Source of the DNA: Herbiconiux sp.
GTDB taxonomy: Bacteria > Actinomycetota > Actinomycetes > Actinomycetales > Microbacteriaceae
Assembly (NCBI RefSeq): GCF_004297105.1
Contig: NZ_SCVE01000019.1
Span: forward strand, 32,415-96,414
Length of the DNA: 64,000 nucleotides
Direction: 5' to 3'
Positions 16,602 to 26,842 of this stretch are shown here, one piece after another. The notes beneath the pieces were generated by a model. The model saw nothing but the letters and a program-made list of their open reading frames with translations. It did not search any database and was not told the DNA's origin. The position numbers and the translations under genes are program-made. Within the stretch, counting starts at the first letter, position 1. The number at the start of each line of letters is the position of its first letter.

Positions 16602-17483
16602 TCAGGCCTCCGGGATGTCGCGGCCGAACGTCTCGAGGGTCACGGCCTCGGGCGCCGGTCCACCACGAACGCCCGTGTCGAGGGCGTCGATCGCAGCGAT
16701 CTGCTCGGGGCTCAGCTCGAAGTCGAAGACGTCGAAGTTCTCGGCGATGCGCTCGGGCTTCGTCGACTTCGGGATGACCGAGCGGCCGTCCTGGATGCCC
16801 CACCGCAGCATCACCTGAGCGGCGGACTTGCCGTGCGCATCCGCGATCTCCAGGATGGCCGGATCTTCGAGGGCGCTCTTGTCGGAATCGCGGTAATGCG
16901 TGATGCCGCCGATCGGCGACCACGCCTGGGTGAGGATTCCGCGCTCGGCGTGCAGGGCCTGCACCTCCTTCTGCTGGAAGTAGGGGTGCAGCTCGATCTG
17001 GTTGACCGCCGGCACGACGGCGGTCTCGGCGAAGAGCTTCTCGAAGTGCTCGGGCATGAAGTTGCTGACGCCGATTGCGCGCACCCGGCCGTCGGCGAGG
17101 AGTGTCTCGAGCGCCTTGAAGGCGTCGATCGTGAGGTCGAACCGGCCGGGGAGGGCCTGGTGCAGGATGAGGAGGTCGATCGTGTCGACGCCGAGCTTGC
17201 CGGCGCTCTTGTCGAAGGCGTGCAGTGTGGCGTCGTAGCCGAAGTCGTTGATCCACACCTTGGTCTCGATGAAGACGTCCTGCCGGCGCAGGCCGGAGCG
17301 GCGGATGCCCTCGCCGACCTCGCGCTCGTTGCCGTAGGCGGCTGCCGTGTCGATGTGGCGGTAGCCCGTGTTCAGGGCTGCTGCGACGGCGTCGGTGGTC
17401 TCATCCGGCGGGGTCTGGAAGACGCCGAGGCCGATCGTGGGGAGTTCGACGCCGTTGTTGAGCGTCAGGATGGGGACAGTCAT
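16602..17483 (-). CDS. Aldo/keto reductase
   Basis: 293 residues, standard for the family. The catalytic tetrad is present: Asp in RHIDTA, Tyr in AAYGNE, Lys in IETKVW and His in LLILHQA. The C-terminal VIPKSTKPERIAEN loop binds the NADP phosphate, and the IGVSNF motif is also present. It closely resembles 2,5-diketo-D-gluconate reductase-type AKR5 enzymes, but substrate prediction is unreliable. The ATG at 17483 follows a purine-rich Shine-Dalgarno (AGGAAAGAAG); a start 30 bases upstream adds an atypical extension. Confidence 0.94.
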   Translation of the reverse strand: MTVPILTLNNGVELPTIGLGVFQTPPDETTDAVAAALNTGYRHIDTAAAYGNEREVGEGIRRSGLRRQDVFIETKVWINDFGYDATLHAFDKSAGKLGVDTIDLLILHQALPGRFDLTIDAFKALETLLADGRVRAIGVSNFMPEHFEKLFAETAVVPAVNQIELHPYFQQKEVQALHAERGILTQAWSPIGGITHYRDSDKSALEDPAILEIADAHGKSAAQVMLRWGIQDGRSVIPKSTKPERIAENFDVFDFELSPEQIAAIDALDTGVRGGPAPEAVTLETFGRDIPEA

Positions 17484-17624
17484 CGTGATCTTCTTTCCTA
17501 CTCGGTTCGCCACTCACGCTACGCCGCACCGGGCGCGACTGAGGGGCACTGATGGTACCCGCCTCCGGGGAAACCCGTGGCACGCTCCAGGTGCGGTGAG
17601 GCGGGGTGCCTTTCCTGAGGCGCG

Positions 17625-18080
17625 TCAGGCGGACGTTGGGGCGTCGAGGGCGTGGATGGCTTGCACGAGCGGCGCGAGCTCGGGGGTTCGGTCGGCCTCG
17701 GCCAGGGCCTCCTCGAGCACGGTATCGTGCACCGGGCGCGCCTTCTCGAGCAGGCGGTGGCCGGCGGTCGTGAGCTCGGTGTAGATGCCGCGGCGATCAT
17801 CGGCGCACAGGATGCGCGTGAGAAGGTTGCGGTCTTCGAGACGGTTCACGAGACGCGTGGTGGCGCTGCTGCTCAGAGCTGCCGCTCGGGCGAGTTGCTG
17901 CATCCGCATGTGCCAGCCGTCTTGGCGGTTGAGGGCGTCGAGAACGGTGTATTCCACAACGGAGAGGCCCGCCTCGGCGCCGAGGGCCTGCTCGAGGCGT
18001 GTCTCGATGAGGCCGTGCAAGGCGGCGAGGGTGCGCCAGCCCTGGGCGCGGATCTCGACTGCATCGTCGGCGATGCCCAT
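17625..18080 (-). CDS. MarR-family transcriptional regulator
   Basis: 151 residues with the MarR winged helix: LSVVEYTVLDALNRQDG, MQQLARAAALSSSATTRLVNRLEDRNLLTR and the wing CADDRRGIYTELTTAGHRLLE. Shine-Dalgarno AAGGAG precedes the ATG. It is transcribed divergently from an MFS efflux gene, the classic arrangement in which MarR represses both genes until a small molecule binds. Direct TGCAACTA repeats lie in the shared promoter. Confidence 0.92.
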   Translation of the reverse strand: MGIADDAVEIRAQGWRTLAALHGLIETRLEQALGAEAGLSVVEYTVLDALNRQDGWHMRMQQLARAAALSSSATTRLVNRLEDRNLLTRILCADDRRGIYTELTTAGHRLLEKARPVHDTVLEEALAEADRTPELAPLVQAIHALDAPTSA

Positions 18081-18130
18081 GGGTGTCTCCTTCCGGCGCG
18101 GGATACTTGCTTGCGCTATTAGCTAGCGTG

Positions 18131-18160
18131 TGCAACTATTTTACCCAGCGCCTGCAACTA
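18131..18160. promoter_or_regulatory. Candidate MarR binding region in the divergent promoter
   Basis: Two direct copies of TGCAACTA (18131-18138 and 18153-18160) are spaced 22 bases apart, about two helical turns; an inverted CGCTA-TTAGC-TAGCG lies just left of them (about 18114-18128). The arms resemble the ACAACTAA half-site found at the other MarR locus (23511-23571). A regulatory role is inferred from position. Confidence 0.4.
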
Positions 18161-18182
18161 ATACTAGACGAGGAACACACTC

Positions 18183-19415
18183 ATGCCCATCGGATTGATC
18201 GCACTCGCCATCGGCGGCTTCGGAATCGGCCTCACGGAATTCGTGATCGCCGGTCTGCTGCCCGAAGTGGCGGCCGACTTCGCCGTCGACGAAGCCACCG
18301 CGGGCTGGCTCATCACCGGCTACGCCCTGAGCGTGGCGGTGGGCGCCATCGCCCTCACCCTTCTCGTCACCCGCCTTCCGCGCAAGCAGGTTCTGATGGG
18401 GCTCCTCGGCCTCTTCATCCTGGGCAACCTCGTGTCGGCCATCGCCCCCGACTACTCCGTGATGCTGCTCGGCCGCATCATCGCCGCCCTGTGCCACGGC
18501 GCCTTCTTCGGCATCGGCGCGGTCGTGGCGGCCGACATGGTCGCCCCCGAGAAGCGCTCCGGCGCCATCGCCATCATGTTCACAGGACTCACCCTGGCCA
18601 ACGTCCTGGGCGTGCCATTCGGCACCTTCGTGGGCCAGGCCTTCGGCTGGCGCGCCACCTTCTGGGCCATCACCGTCATCGGCGTCGTCGCTCTGGCCGG
18701 CATCGCCGCCCTCGTGCCCGCCCGCACCGGCAACGCGGATGCCCCGGCACTCAGTGTGCGGCGGGAGCTCAGCGCGTTCCGCTCCCGCCAGGTGTGGCTC
18801 TCGATCATCGTGACGATCCTCGGCTTCGGCGGCATGTTCGGCGCCTTCACCTACATCGCCTACACGCTCACCGGTGTCTCGGGATTCGATGCATCCGTCG
18901 TGCCGTGGTTGCTCGTGGTGTTCGGCGTGGGGCTGTTCGCGGGCAACCTCCTCGGGGGCAGGCTCGCGAGTCGCTCGATCGACGGAACCCTGATCGCGCT
19001 GCTCGCCGGCCTCACCGTGGTGATGGTGGCGTTCGCCCTCCTGGCCGCCAACCCGGTGGCGACGGTGATCGCCCTGGTGCTCATGGGGGCGTTCGCGTTC
19101 GGCACCGTGCCGGGCCTGCAGACCCGGGTGATGGTCCACGCGGAGCACGCGCCCACACTGGCTTCGAGCGCCAACATCGCCTCGTTCAACGTGGGCAACG
19201 CGCTCGGCGCCTGGATCGGCGGCCTCGCCATCGCCGCGGGGCTCGGCTACACCTCCCCGATCTGGGCCGGCGCCGCCATGACGGCGGTCGCCCTCGGGGT
19301 GATGGTGTTCGCAGCCACCCGCCGCTCGGCGAAGCCCGCCGGGACCGTTGGGGCGCAGTCTGCGCCTGCGTCGGCCGTGGCCTCGGCGACTGGCGCGACC
19401 CCGCTCGCGCAGTAG
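18183..19415 (+). CDS. MFS efflux transporter, DHA1 family (AraJ/YdhP-like)
   Basis: 410 residues with 12 predicted membrane segments. The opening LIALAIGGFGIGLTEFVIAGLLPEVAADF, the motif-A-like loop TRLPRKQVLMGLL and the RIIAALCHGAFFGIGAVVA helix are typical of AraJ/sugar-efflux or chloramphenicol-resistance DHA1 porters. Proton-driven export of a drug or metabolite is expected. The divergent MarR gene makes inducible efflux likely. The 28-residue Ala-rich C-terminus is probably disordered. Confidence 0.92.
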   Translation: MPIGLIALAIGGFGIGLTEFVIAGLLPEVAADFAVDEATAGWLITGYALSVAVGAIALTLLVTRLPRKQVLMGLLGLFILGNLVSAIAPDYSVMLLGRIIAALCHGAFFGIGAVVAADMVAPEKRSGAIAIMFTGLTLANVLGVPFGTFVGQAFGWRATFWAITVIGVVALAGIAALVPARTGNADAPALSVRRELSAFRSRQVWLSIIVTILGFGGMFGAFTYIAYTLTGVSGFDASVVPWLLVVFGVGLFAGNLLGGRLASRSIDGTLIALLAGLTVVMVAFALLAANPVATVIALVLMGAFAFGTVPGLQTRVMVHAEHAPTLASSANIASFNVGNALGAWIGGLAIAAGLGYTSPIWAGAAMTAVALGVMVFAATRRSAKPAGTVGAQSAPASAVASATGATPLAQ

Positions 19416-19563
19416 TGGTGGTCGCGGGTGCTGCGCGTCGTCTGCGGGGGCGTCGGCCACCGGTGACGCTGCTCCCCGCGGTGACTCAGCTCGTGGGTGC
19501 TTGAGTCCTGTGCTCTGGTGCTGCTGATTGTGGTGGGGTGCGCATCCGTCGCGACTCGGCGGT

Positions 19564-19619
19564 CGGAGACCGGAGGTCGGGGCTCGGAGGCCGGGGCTCG
19601 GAGACCGGAGGCCGGGGCT
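19564..19619. repeat. Short GC-rich tandem repeat
   Basis: Units CGGAGACCGGAGGTCGGGGCT (21), CGGAGGCCGGGGCT (14) and CGGAGACCGGAGGCCGGGGC plus T (21) follow one another in the 237-base gap (19416-19652) between the MFS gene and the convergent glycosylase gene. The rest of that gap holds no recognisable gene. Probably slippage-derived. Confidence 0.7.
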
Positions 19620-19652
19620 CGCTGAGCGGCCCCATCCGCTCGGCGTCGCGCG

Positions 19653-20534
19653 CTACTTGAGGAGGCGGGAGAGCACTCGGTCGGCCAGTGGCTTGCCGCC
19701 CGTCTGGCAGGTGGGGCAGTACTGCAGGCTCGAGTCGGCGTAGGTGACCTGCCGCACGGTGTCGCCGCACACGGGGCAGACCTCGCCCGTGCGACCGTGC
19801 ACCTGGAGGTTCGACTTCTTCTCGCGCTTCAGCTCGGAGGCCGCGAGGCCGTCGGCGCGCTCGATCGCGCCGCGGAGGGTCGACTGCACCGCGGCGTAGA
19901 GGAGTGACGCCTCATCCGGGGTCATGGCCGCGGGCTTGAAGGGCGACATCCGTGCCGCGTGCAGGATCTCGTCGGAGTAGGCATTGCCGATGCCCGCGAT
20001 CACCGACTGGTTGCGCAGCACTCCCTTGATCTGCGAGCGGCCCGCAGCCGCCAGGATGCCCGCGAACACCTCCTCGGTGAACCCGGGCTCGAGCGGGTCG
20101 GGGCCGAGGCGCGCGATGCCCGGCACCTCGGCGGGATCGCGCACGAGGTACAGAGCGAGCGACTTCTTGGTGCCGGCCTCGGTGATGTCGAGCCCCGACC
20201 CGGATGCGCCGAGCCCGTCGTCGGCCAGCACGAGCCGAGCGGCGAGCGGTCCCTTCGACGGGCGACCGGAGGGCGGGGGAGGAGGGCCCTCGCGCCAGCG
20301 GATCCAGCCCGCGCGGGCGAGGTGGAGTACGAGGTGCAGGTCGCCGATCTCGAAATCGAGGAACTTGCCGTGCCGCGACACCCCGCGAACGACTTCGCCG
20401 GCCACGGCGGATGCGGGCGGATCGAACGTCTTGAGCGCGGCGAACGACACCAGGTCGAAGCGCTCCACGGTGCGCCCGCTGAGGCGCGCCCCGAGGTCGC
20501 CCACGAGCGCATGCACCTCAGGCAACTCCGGCAT
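19653..20534 (-). CDS. Fpg/Nei-family DNA glycosylase
   Basis: 293 residues. It begins MPELPEVHAL, where the Pro after Met is the Schiff-base nucleophile and the following Glu is catalytic. The H2TH region is ILAAAGRSQIKGVLRNQSVIAGIGNAYSDEIL, and a C-terminal zinc finger has Cys at 253, 256, 273 and 276. Such enzymes remove oxidised bases and cleave the strand. The C-terminal LADRVLSRLLK differs from typical MutM ends, and actinobacterial paralogs of this type vary in activity, so the lesion specificity is open. A start 39 bases upstream would destroy the essential N-terminal Pro and is rejected. Confidence 0.92.
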   Translation of the reverse strand: MPELPEVHALVGDLGARLSGRTVERFDLVSFAALKTFDPPASAVAGEVVRGVSRHGKFLDFEIGDLHLVLHLARAGWIRWREGPPPPPSGRPSKGPLAARLVLADDGLGASGSGLDITEAGTKKSLALYLVRDPAEVPGIARLGPDPLEPGFTEEVFAGILAAAGRSQIKGVLRNQSVIAGIGNAYSDEILHAARMSPFKPAAMTPDEASLLYAAVQSTLRGAIERADGLAASELKREKKSNLQVHGRTGEVCPVCGDTVRQVTYADSSLQYCPTCQTGGKPLADRVLSRLLK

Positions 20535-20574
20535 GCCCCCAGTCTCCCCCCACCCCCCCCCGACACCCGCCAAA

Positions 20575-20646
20575 CCTCCTCGCGACTCGCCAATATCCGT
20601 TCAAAGTGCGCAGATCTAGGCCTGATTTTGGCGAGTCGCGAGGAGG
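20575..20646. repeat. Palindromic element, type 1 arms (second copy)
   Basis: Arms CCTCCTCGCGACTCGCCAA (20575-20593) and its complement (20628-20646) match the element at 10794 over 18 bases. The 34-base loop contains TTCAAAGTGCGC (20600-20611), similar to the loop of the first copy. It lies just after the glutamine synthetase stop and before the glycosylase start, both on the minus strand, so termination of the synthetase transcript is a plausible use. Confidence 0.85.
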
Positions 20647-20667
20647 GAGGGTGAGGGAGGGGGAGGG

Positions 20668-22842
<2,175 letters not shown>

Positions 22843-23015
22843 CTGAATCTCCCTCGGCGCGGCGCGGCCTCTGGGTCCGAGGCTGTAGTCGGACACCGCT
22901 CCCTCAATCTAGGGATGTGTCATGGCGGGCTTGTTTCGGGCGTGTGACGGTTTGAATCCGCGTGATTCCGGGGATCTCGCCCGGTGCCGCCGTGCTGTCG
23001 CCCGATCGGGGGACG

Positions 23016-23495
23016 TCAGGGCAAGCGGCGAAGAGTGTTCTCGGGATCAAGCTTCTGCAGCATCGCCTGCATGATGTCGTCGAGCTGGCGGAGCTGCTCG
23101 TCGCTGAGCACGTCGATCACGTGGGCACGCACGTTCTCGACGTGACCCGGGGCGGTGGCGACGACCTTCTGCCAGCCCGCCTCCGTCAGGTGCGCATTGG
23201 TGGCGCGCCGGTCTCCGGGGCACGGCACCCGTTCCACGTAGCCGCGTGCCTCGAGGCGGCTGACGACGTGCGAGAGACGGGGGAGCGTGGAGTTCGTCGT
23301 GGCGGCGAGTGCCGTCATCCGCAAGAGGCGCTCGGGGCTCTCGGAGAGCTTGGCCATCACGAGGTACTCGAAGTGGGTGAGCTGCGCGTCGCGCTGCAGC
23401 TGTGAGTCGAGAACGGTGGGCAGCAACTCCACCACGGCCTCGAGCCGGATCCACGCCCTGAGCTGCTCGGGGGTCAGCCAGCGCGTGTTCTCCAT
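23016..23495 (-). CDS. MarR-family transcriptional regulator
   Basis: 159 residues with a MarR core: LTHFEYLVMAKLSESPERLLRM, the recognition segment ATTNSTLPRLSHVVSRLEARGYVERV and the wing CPGDRRATNAHLTEAGWQKV. Divergent from an F420/NADP-type reductase gene, with two related palindromes in between that fit repression of both genes. The PCPGDRRATNAH wing is common in actinobacterial MarR proteins of redox or drug loci; the ligand is unknown. Confidence 0.93.
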   Translation of the reverse strand: MENTRWLTPEQLRAWIRLEAVVELLPTVLDSQLQRDAQLTHFEYLVMAKLSESPERLLRMTALAATTNSTLPRLSHVVSRLEARGYVERVPCPGDRRATNAHLTEAGWQKVVATAPGHVENVRAHVIDVLSDEQLRQLDDIMQAMLQKLDPENTLRRLP

Positions 23496-23510
23496 GGCCT
23501 CCAGTCTAAG

Positions 23511-23530
23511 TCACTTGTAGATACAACTAA
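23511..23530. promoter_or_regulatory. MarR operator O1 (TCACTTGT-AGAT-ACAACTAA)
   Basis: The right arm is identical to that of O2; the left arm matches TTAGTTGT at 6 of 8 bases. It lies 15 bases upstream of the MarR start codon. Its centre is 41 bases (about four helical turns) from that of O2. Confidence 0.65.
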
Positions 23531-23551
23531 AGCGGCGTAGTGTTCTGATTA

Positions 23552-23571
23552 TTAGTTGTAGCAACAACTAA
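23552..23571. promoter_or_regulatory. MarR operator O2 (TTAGTTGT-AGCA-ACAACTAA)
   Basis: A perfect 8-base inverted repeat with a 4-base centre, 24 bases upstream of the reductase ATG, just ahead of its Shine-Dalgarno. This position would block transcription of the reductase gene. Confidence 0.75.
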
Positions 23572-23595
23572 AATCATCGGAGAGCAGGAGTCACC

Positions 23596-24222
23596 ATGTC
23601 AGACATCACCATCATCGGCGCCGGGTCCATGGCGGGAGCCATCGCGGCGCTCGCCGCCAAGGGAGGCCGCAGTGTGCAGGTGCTCGCACGCGATGCGGAT
23701 GCCGCAGCGGCGGTCGCCGGGCCGCTCGAGGGCGCGACATCCGGAACCGTCGGAGACGATCTCGCCAGCGAGATCGTGGTTCTCGCCGTGCCGTACCCGG
23801 CCGTGGCCGACCTGCTCGCCGCGTATGAGGGCCGCCTGAACGGGAGCGTTCTCGTCGACATCACGAACCCCCTCGACTTCTCGACGTTCGACTCGCTCGT
23901 GGTGCCCGCCGACGGATCGGCCGCCGCCGAGATCGCCGCGGCCGTGCCGGGGGCCCGCGTGCTCAAGGCCTTCAACACGACGTTCGCCTCGACGCTCGCG
24001 AGCGGTTCGGTCGGCGACGCGCAGCCGACGACGGTGCTGATCGCGGGCGACGATGCAGCGGCGAAGGCGGCGCTCGCTGCGATCGTGACGGATGGCGGCC
24101 TCCGCGCCGTCGACGCCGGCGCCCTGTCGCGGGCTCGCGAGGCCGAGGCGCTCGGCTTCCTCCAGCTCACGCTCGCAGCGCAGGAGAAGATCGCCTGGAC
24201 GGGCGGCTTCGCCCTCATCTGA
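23596..24222 (+). CDS. F420/NADP oxidoreductase-type dinucleotide-binding protein
   Basis: 208 residues. The N-terminal Rossmann motif is ITIIGAGSMAGAIA, with LARDADAAAA at the second strand; VVLAVPYPAVADLL and VDITNPLDF follow, then LKAFNTTFA and the closing RAREAEALGFLQL helix. This is the pattern of F420-dependent NADP reductase (NADP oxidoreductase, coenzyme F420-dependent) family members, many of which use NADPH alone. Hydride transfer between NADP and F420 or another acceptor is expected. Shine-Dalgarno GGAG precedes the ATG. It is probably induced through the divergent MarR. Confidence 0.88.
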   Translation: MSDITIIGAGSMAGAIAALAAKGGRSVQVLARDADAAAAVAGPLEGATSGTVGDDLASEIVVLAVPYPAVADLLAAYEGRLNGSVLVDITNPLDFSTFDSLVVPADGSAAAEIAAAVPGARVLKAFNTTFASTLASGSVGDAQPTTVLIAGDDAAAKAALAAIVTDGGLRAVDAGALSRAREAEALGFLQLTLAAQEKIAWTGGFALI

Positions 24223-24236
24223 CCCTCCCTCCCTCC

Positions 24237-24294
24237 CAGATCCGTCACTTTTTGCTCAAATCCGCCCAGTTTCGAACAGATTCTGACGGATCTG
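24237..24294. repeat. Palindromic element, type 2 arms, copy A
   Basis: Arms CAGATCCGTCA (24237-24247) and the complement (24284-24294). The loop carries CTCAAATCCGCCC (24255-24267), related to the loop motif of the type 1 elements. It follows the reductase stop and stands in tandem with copy B. Confidence 0.75.
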
Positions 24295-24309
24295 CAGGGT
24301 GGGGGTGCG

Positions 24310-24368
24310 CGGGTTCGTCACTTTTTGTTCGAGAATGCGCGCATTTGAACAAATACTGACGGATCTGG
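24310..24368. repeat. Palindromic element, type 2 arms, copy B
   Basis: The right arm TGACGGATCTG (24357-24367) is identical to that of copy A; the left arm is diverged (GGTTCGTCA). The inner stem TTTTTGTTC/GAACAAATA and the central palindrome AATGCGCGCATT let nearly the whole element fold. It ends 7 bases before the convergent sucrase/ferredoxin-like stop codon. Confidence 0.75.
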
Positions 24369-24375
24369 GAGGGGG

Positions 24376-25404
24376 TCAGCGGGCGAGGGTGAGGAGCTGC
24401 CACTGGCGCACGCGGCCCGGCCGCGTCGCCGCACAGGTGGAGAGGAGCGGATCGGAGAGCGCCTCGGTGAGGTCGACCGTGATCGTTCCTTCATCGTCGT
24501 GCAGTCGCACCGTCCAGCGGGCGTGGCCCTCGCCGCCGTCGTGCCAGGCCTCATCGAGCGGCGCATACGCCTCGATACGCGTGTCACCGAACCGTTCGCG
24601 CGCGAAATGCTGAGCGGCCTGCACCGGATGCGTCAGCGAACTCCGCCCCCGGAACCACTCCTCCTCGACCCGCCCGTCGAGATAGCTCTCGGCGATGCGG
24701 GCGGCATCGCCGTCATCCACTCGCCCGTAGTAGAGGCCGTGCGGGAAGAGCACCATGGTTCCGGCGAAGCGGTCGCCGCCGAGGTGCGAGCACTCCCAGG
24801 TCTCTTCGGGGTAGGCCTCGGCGAGGCGCGCCACCACCTGGCGCCCGCGCACGGCGCAGCACTGGTCGTGCCGAGCATGTGCGCACACGGCGAAGAGCGG
24901 TTGGTCGGATGCGGCTCCCGAGCTGCCGTCGAGCGGCACGTCGAGGAGGTCGTGCGGGTCGGCCACCTCGCCCCACCGAACGGTCTCGTGGCCGGGTCGT
25001 GAGTCGACGAACGCCCAGCGCCAGCGCTGCTGGGTTCCCCGCGCGCCGCCCGGGCGGTCGACGCGCTCAGGGTGACGACCGGTGCGGCGGATGGCGAGCG
25101 GGCGCATGCCGGCGCTCTCGATGCGCTTCACCAGAGCGGCGCCCAGCTCGACGTCGAAGGGCGGGTCGAGCAGGGCGCGCGTACCCCACGCGCCTTCGTA
25201 CTCGACGAGGAACCACTGAAGCCCCCGCCCCCCTGTGGCCGCGAGCGGATCGTCGCGCTCGCGCGACCGATCGCTGCACGGCAGCCACTCCGGCGCCTCG
25301 CCCGTCTCGGCCTCGCCTGGCGAGGGAGCGCCCGTGGAGGGCAGTCGGCTGGCGCTCACCGCGCCCCACCGTGCGCGCACAGAGGGCGGGTGGCCAACCG
25401 GCAT
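24376..25404 (-). CDS. Sucrase/ferredoxin-like protein
   Basis: 342 residues from the ATG at 25404; a GTG at 25359 (327 residues) is an alternative, as the Shine-Dalgarno evidence is weak for both. Family landmarks are PCSDRSRERDDPLA near the start, LQWFLVEYEGAWG, FAVCAHARHDQCCAVRGRQV with the clustered cysteines, and TWECSHLGGDRFAGTMVLFPHGLYYGRV. These proteins have a thioredoxin-like [2Fe-2S] ferredoxin fold; their role is poorly known despite the name. It is downstream of the JmjC/cupin oxygenase gene on the same strand but separated by a 151-base gap with a hairpin, so co-expression is possible rather than certain. Confidence 0.82.
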   Translation of the reverse strand: MPVGHPPSVRARWGAVSASRLPSTGAPSPGEAETGEAPEWLPCSDRSRERDDPLAATGGRGLQWFLVEYEGAWGTRALLDPPFDVELGAALVKRIESAGMRPLAIRRTGRHPERVDRPGGARGTQQRWRWAFVDSRPGHETVRWGEVADPHDLLDVPLDGSSGAASDQPLFAVCAHARHDQCCAVRGRQVVARLAEAYPEETWECSHLGGDRFAGTMVLFPHGLYYGRVDDGDAARIAESYLDGRVEEEWFRGRSSLTHPVQAAQHFARERFGDTRIEAYAPLDEAWHDGGEGHARWTVRLHDDEGTITVDLTEALSDPLLSTCAATRPGRVRQWQLLTLAR

Positions 25405-25454
25405 CCAGCGGGGTTCTCTCCATCGCGCGCAAACCGGCGAGACTCCAGAGTGCC

Positions 25455-25526
25455 CCTCGCCTGAGTCGGAGGAGTTCCGAGACGGATTCCTGCCGTGACT
25501 CCTCCGTGTCGTGCGAGCGGGCGAGG
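25455..25526. terminator. Imperfect hairpin between the oxygenase and ferredoxin-like genes
   Basis: The inner arms CGGAGGAGT (25468-25476) and ACTCCTCCG (25498-25506) are perfect; outer CCTCGCC/GGCGAGG pieces can extend the stem. It lies in the 151-base gap after the oxygenase stop and could attenuate or end that transcript. Confidence 0.45.
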
Positions 25527-25555
25527 CTCCTCCGTTCCGCGAGGATGCGTCGTGA

Positions 25556-26842
25556 TCACGCCGGAACCAGGATGCCCTCGCGCAGCAGGCGGCGCGCCAC
25601 GACGATCGCGCTGGCGAGGTCGAGGCCCGGGAGGTCGGCGAGTGCCACCACGCCGCCGTCGTGCAGGCGGCGCACGGCGTCGGCGGCCTCGGCGGGCAGG
25701 GAGACGGTCTTCGTCGACGTGCGGATGCGCACCGAATCACCATCGGTGGAGAGCTCGACCGAGGCGTGCAGTGAGCCGCGCCACCGCACGCGGGAGCCCG
25801 CATCCAGGGCCGCGATGAAGTCGACCGTCGCCAGGGGCGACACCGGTTCGGGCCGCGTGGCGGAGGCGAACCGCGAGGCGAGGCGCTGCGAGACGGTGAC
25901 GGCCGCATCCGTCGAGGGAAGAGCGCCGGCACCGCCCGAGGTCTGGCCGGACAGGGCACCGAACGCCTCCTGCATCGCGGCCAGTGTCTCGTCGACCACC
26001 GGGCGAAGCGCCTCAGGGTCGGAGAAGTCGAGGCCGGCGGGGAGCGAGGAGCGCAGCGCGGCGACATCGCTGAGCGAGGCGATCAGCGCCTGGACCACGT
26101 CGGCCCGCGTGTAGGCGGCCACGCCGATGGTGAGGTGCACGCTGGTACCCCCGAGGGCCTCGGCCGAGTGGATCCAGCCGCGCGGGAGATAGAGCGCGTC
26201 GCCGGGGCGGAACACCGCGTCGATGACGGGCTCGTGTGTGGCGGCCTCGGCCACGGCGTCGCGATGATCGCCCCAGGGCTGGTCACGCAGGGGATCGGGG
26301 TGGACAGGGGCGTGGATGCGCCAGTGCTTCTCACCGGCGATCTGAAGCACGAACACGTCGTGCACGTCGTAATGCGGGTCGAACCCGCGTGACGAGGCGG
26401 GGGTGATGTAGGCGTTCACCTGGATCGGATGCCCGAGGTCGTCGACCAGACGCCGGGTGAAGTCGATCAGTGGCGGCCAGGTGCGATGCAGGCCCTGGAG
26501 CACGATCGTGGCGCCCGCGGCGAACTCGGCGAGAACCTTCTCGGAGCTCACCTGGTCGCCGACCTCGGCACCGAATCCGCCGGGAGCGGTGTACGCAGCA
26601 GGCGAGAGCACGGAGCCCTCGTGAGCCATGCGGATGAACGGGGTGCGCAGTCCGCGCTCGCTCACCAGTTCGTCGACCGCGGCTTCGGTGATCAGGTCGT
26701 CGAACGACTCGGGCAGTGTCTCCGCTCGCGACAGGAGGGGACCGCGGCCCCAGAACTCCCGGTCGAACTCCGCCGGAGCCACCGAGATGCAACGGGAGAG
26801 CGCGGGCCGGGCGACCGGCCCGCGCTCGAAGACGCTCGTCAC
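25556..26842 (-). CDS. JmjC/cupin-8-type Fe(II)/2-oxoglutarate oxygenase (ribosomal-oxygenase-like)
   Basis: 428 residues, starting at a GTG that overlaps the stop of the upstream small gene (GTGA). The double-stranded beta-helix shows the facial triad: HxD at His157/Asp159 (DPHYDVHD) and the distal His225 in YLPRGWIHSAEAL; Lys172 in GEKHW fits the 2-oxoglutarate contact seen in ROX-type hydroxylases such as E. coli YcfD. A C-terminal extension of about 170 residues contains helical and winged-helix-like segments. Known relatives hydroxylate Arg or His side chains of ribosomal proteins. Tight coupling to a repeated Asp/His/Asn-rich peptide suggests that the peptide is its substrate; this is inference. 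Confidence 0.87.
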   Translation of the reverse strand: MTSVFERGPVARPALSRCISVAPAEFDREFWGRGPLLSRAETLPESFDDLITEAAVDELVSERGLRTPFIRMAHEGSVLSPAAYTAPGGFGAEVGDQVSSEKVLAEFAAGATIVLQGLHRTWPPLIDFTRRLVDDLGHPIQVNAYITPASSRGFDPHYDVHDVFVLQIAGEKHWRIHAPVHPDPLRDQPWGDHRDAVAEAATHEPVIDAVFRPGDALYLPRGWIHSAEALGGTSVHLTIGVAAYTRADVVQALIASLSDVAALRSSLPAGLDFSDPEALRPVVDETLAAMQEAFGALSGQTSGGAGALPSTDAAVTVSQRLASRFASATRPEPVSPLATVDFIAALDAGSRVRWRGSLHASVELSTDGDSVRIRTSTKTVSLPAEAADAVRRLHDGGVVALADLPGLDLASAIVVARRLLREGILVPA

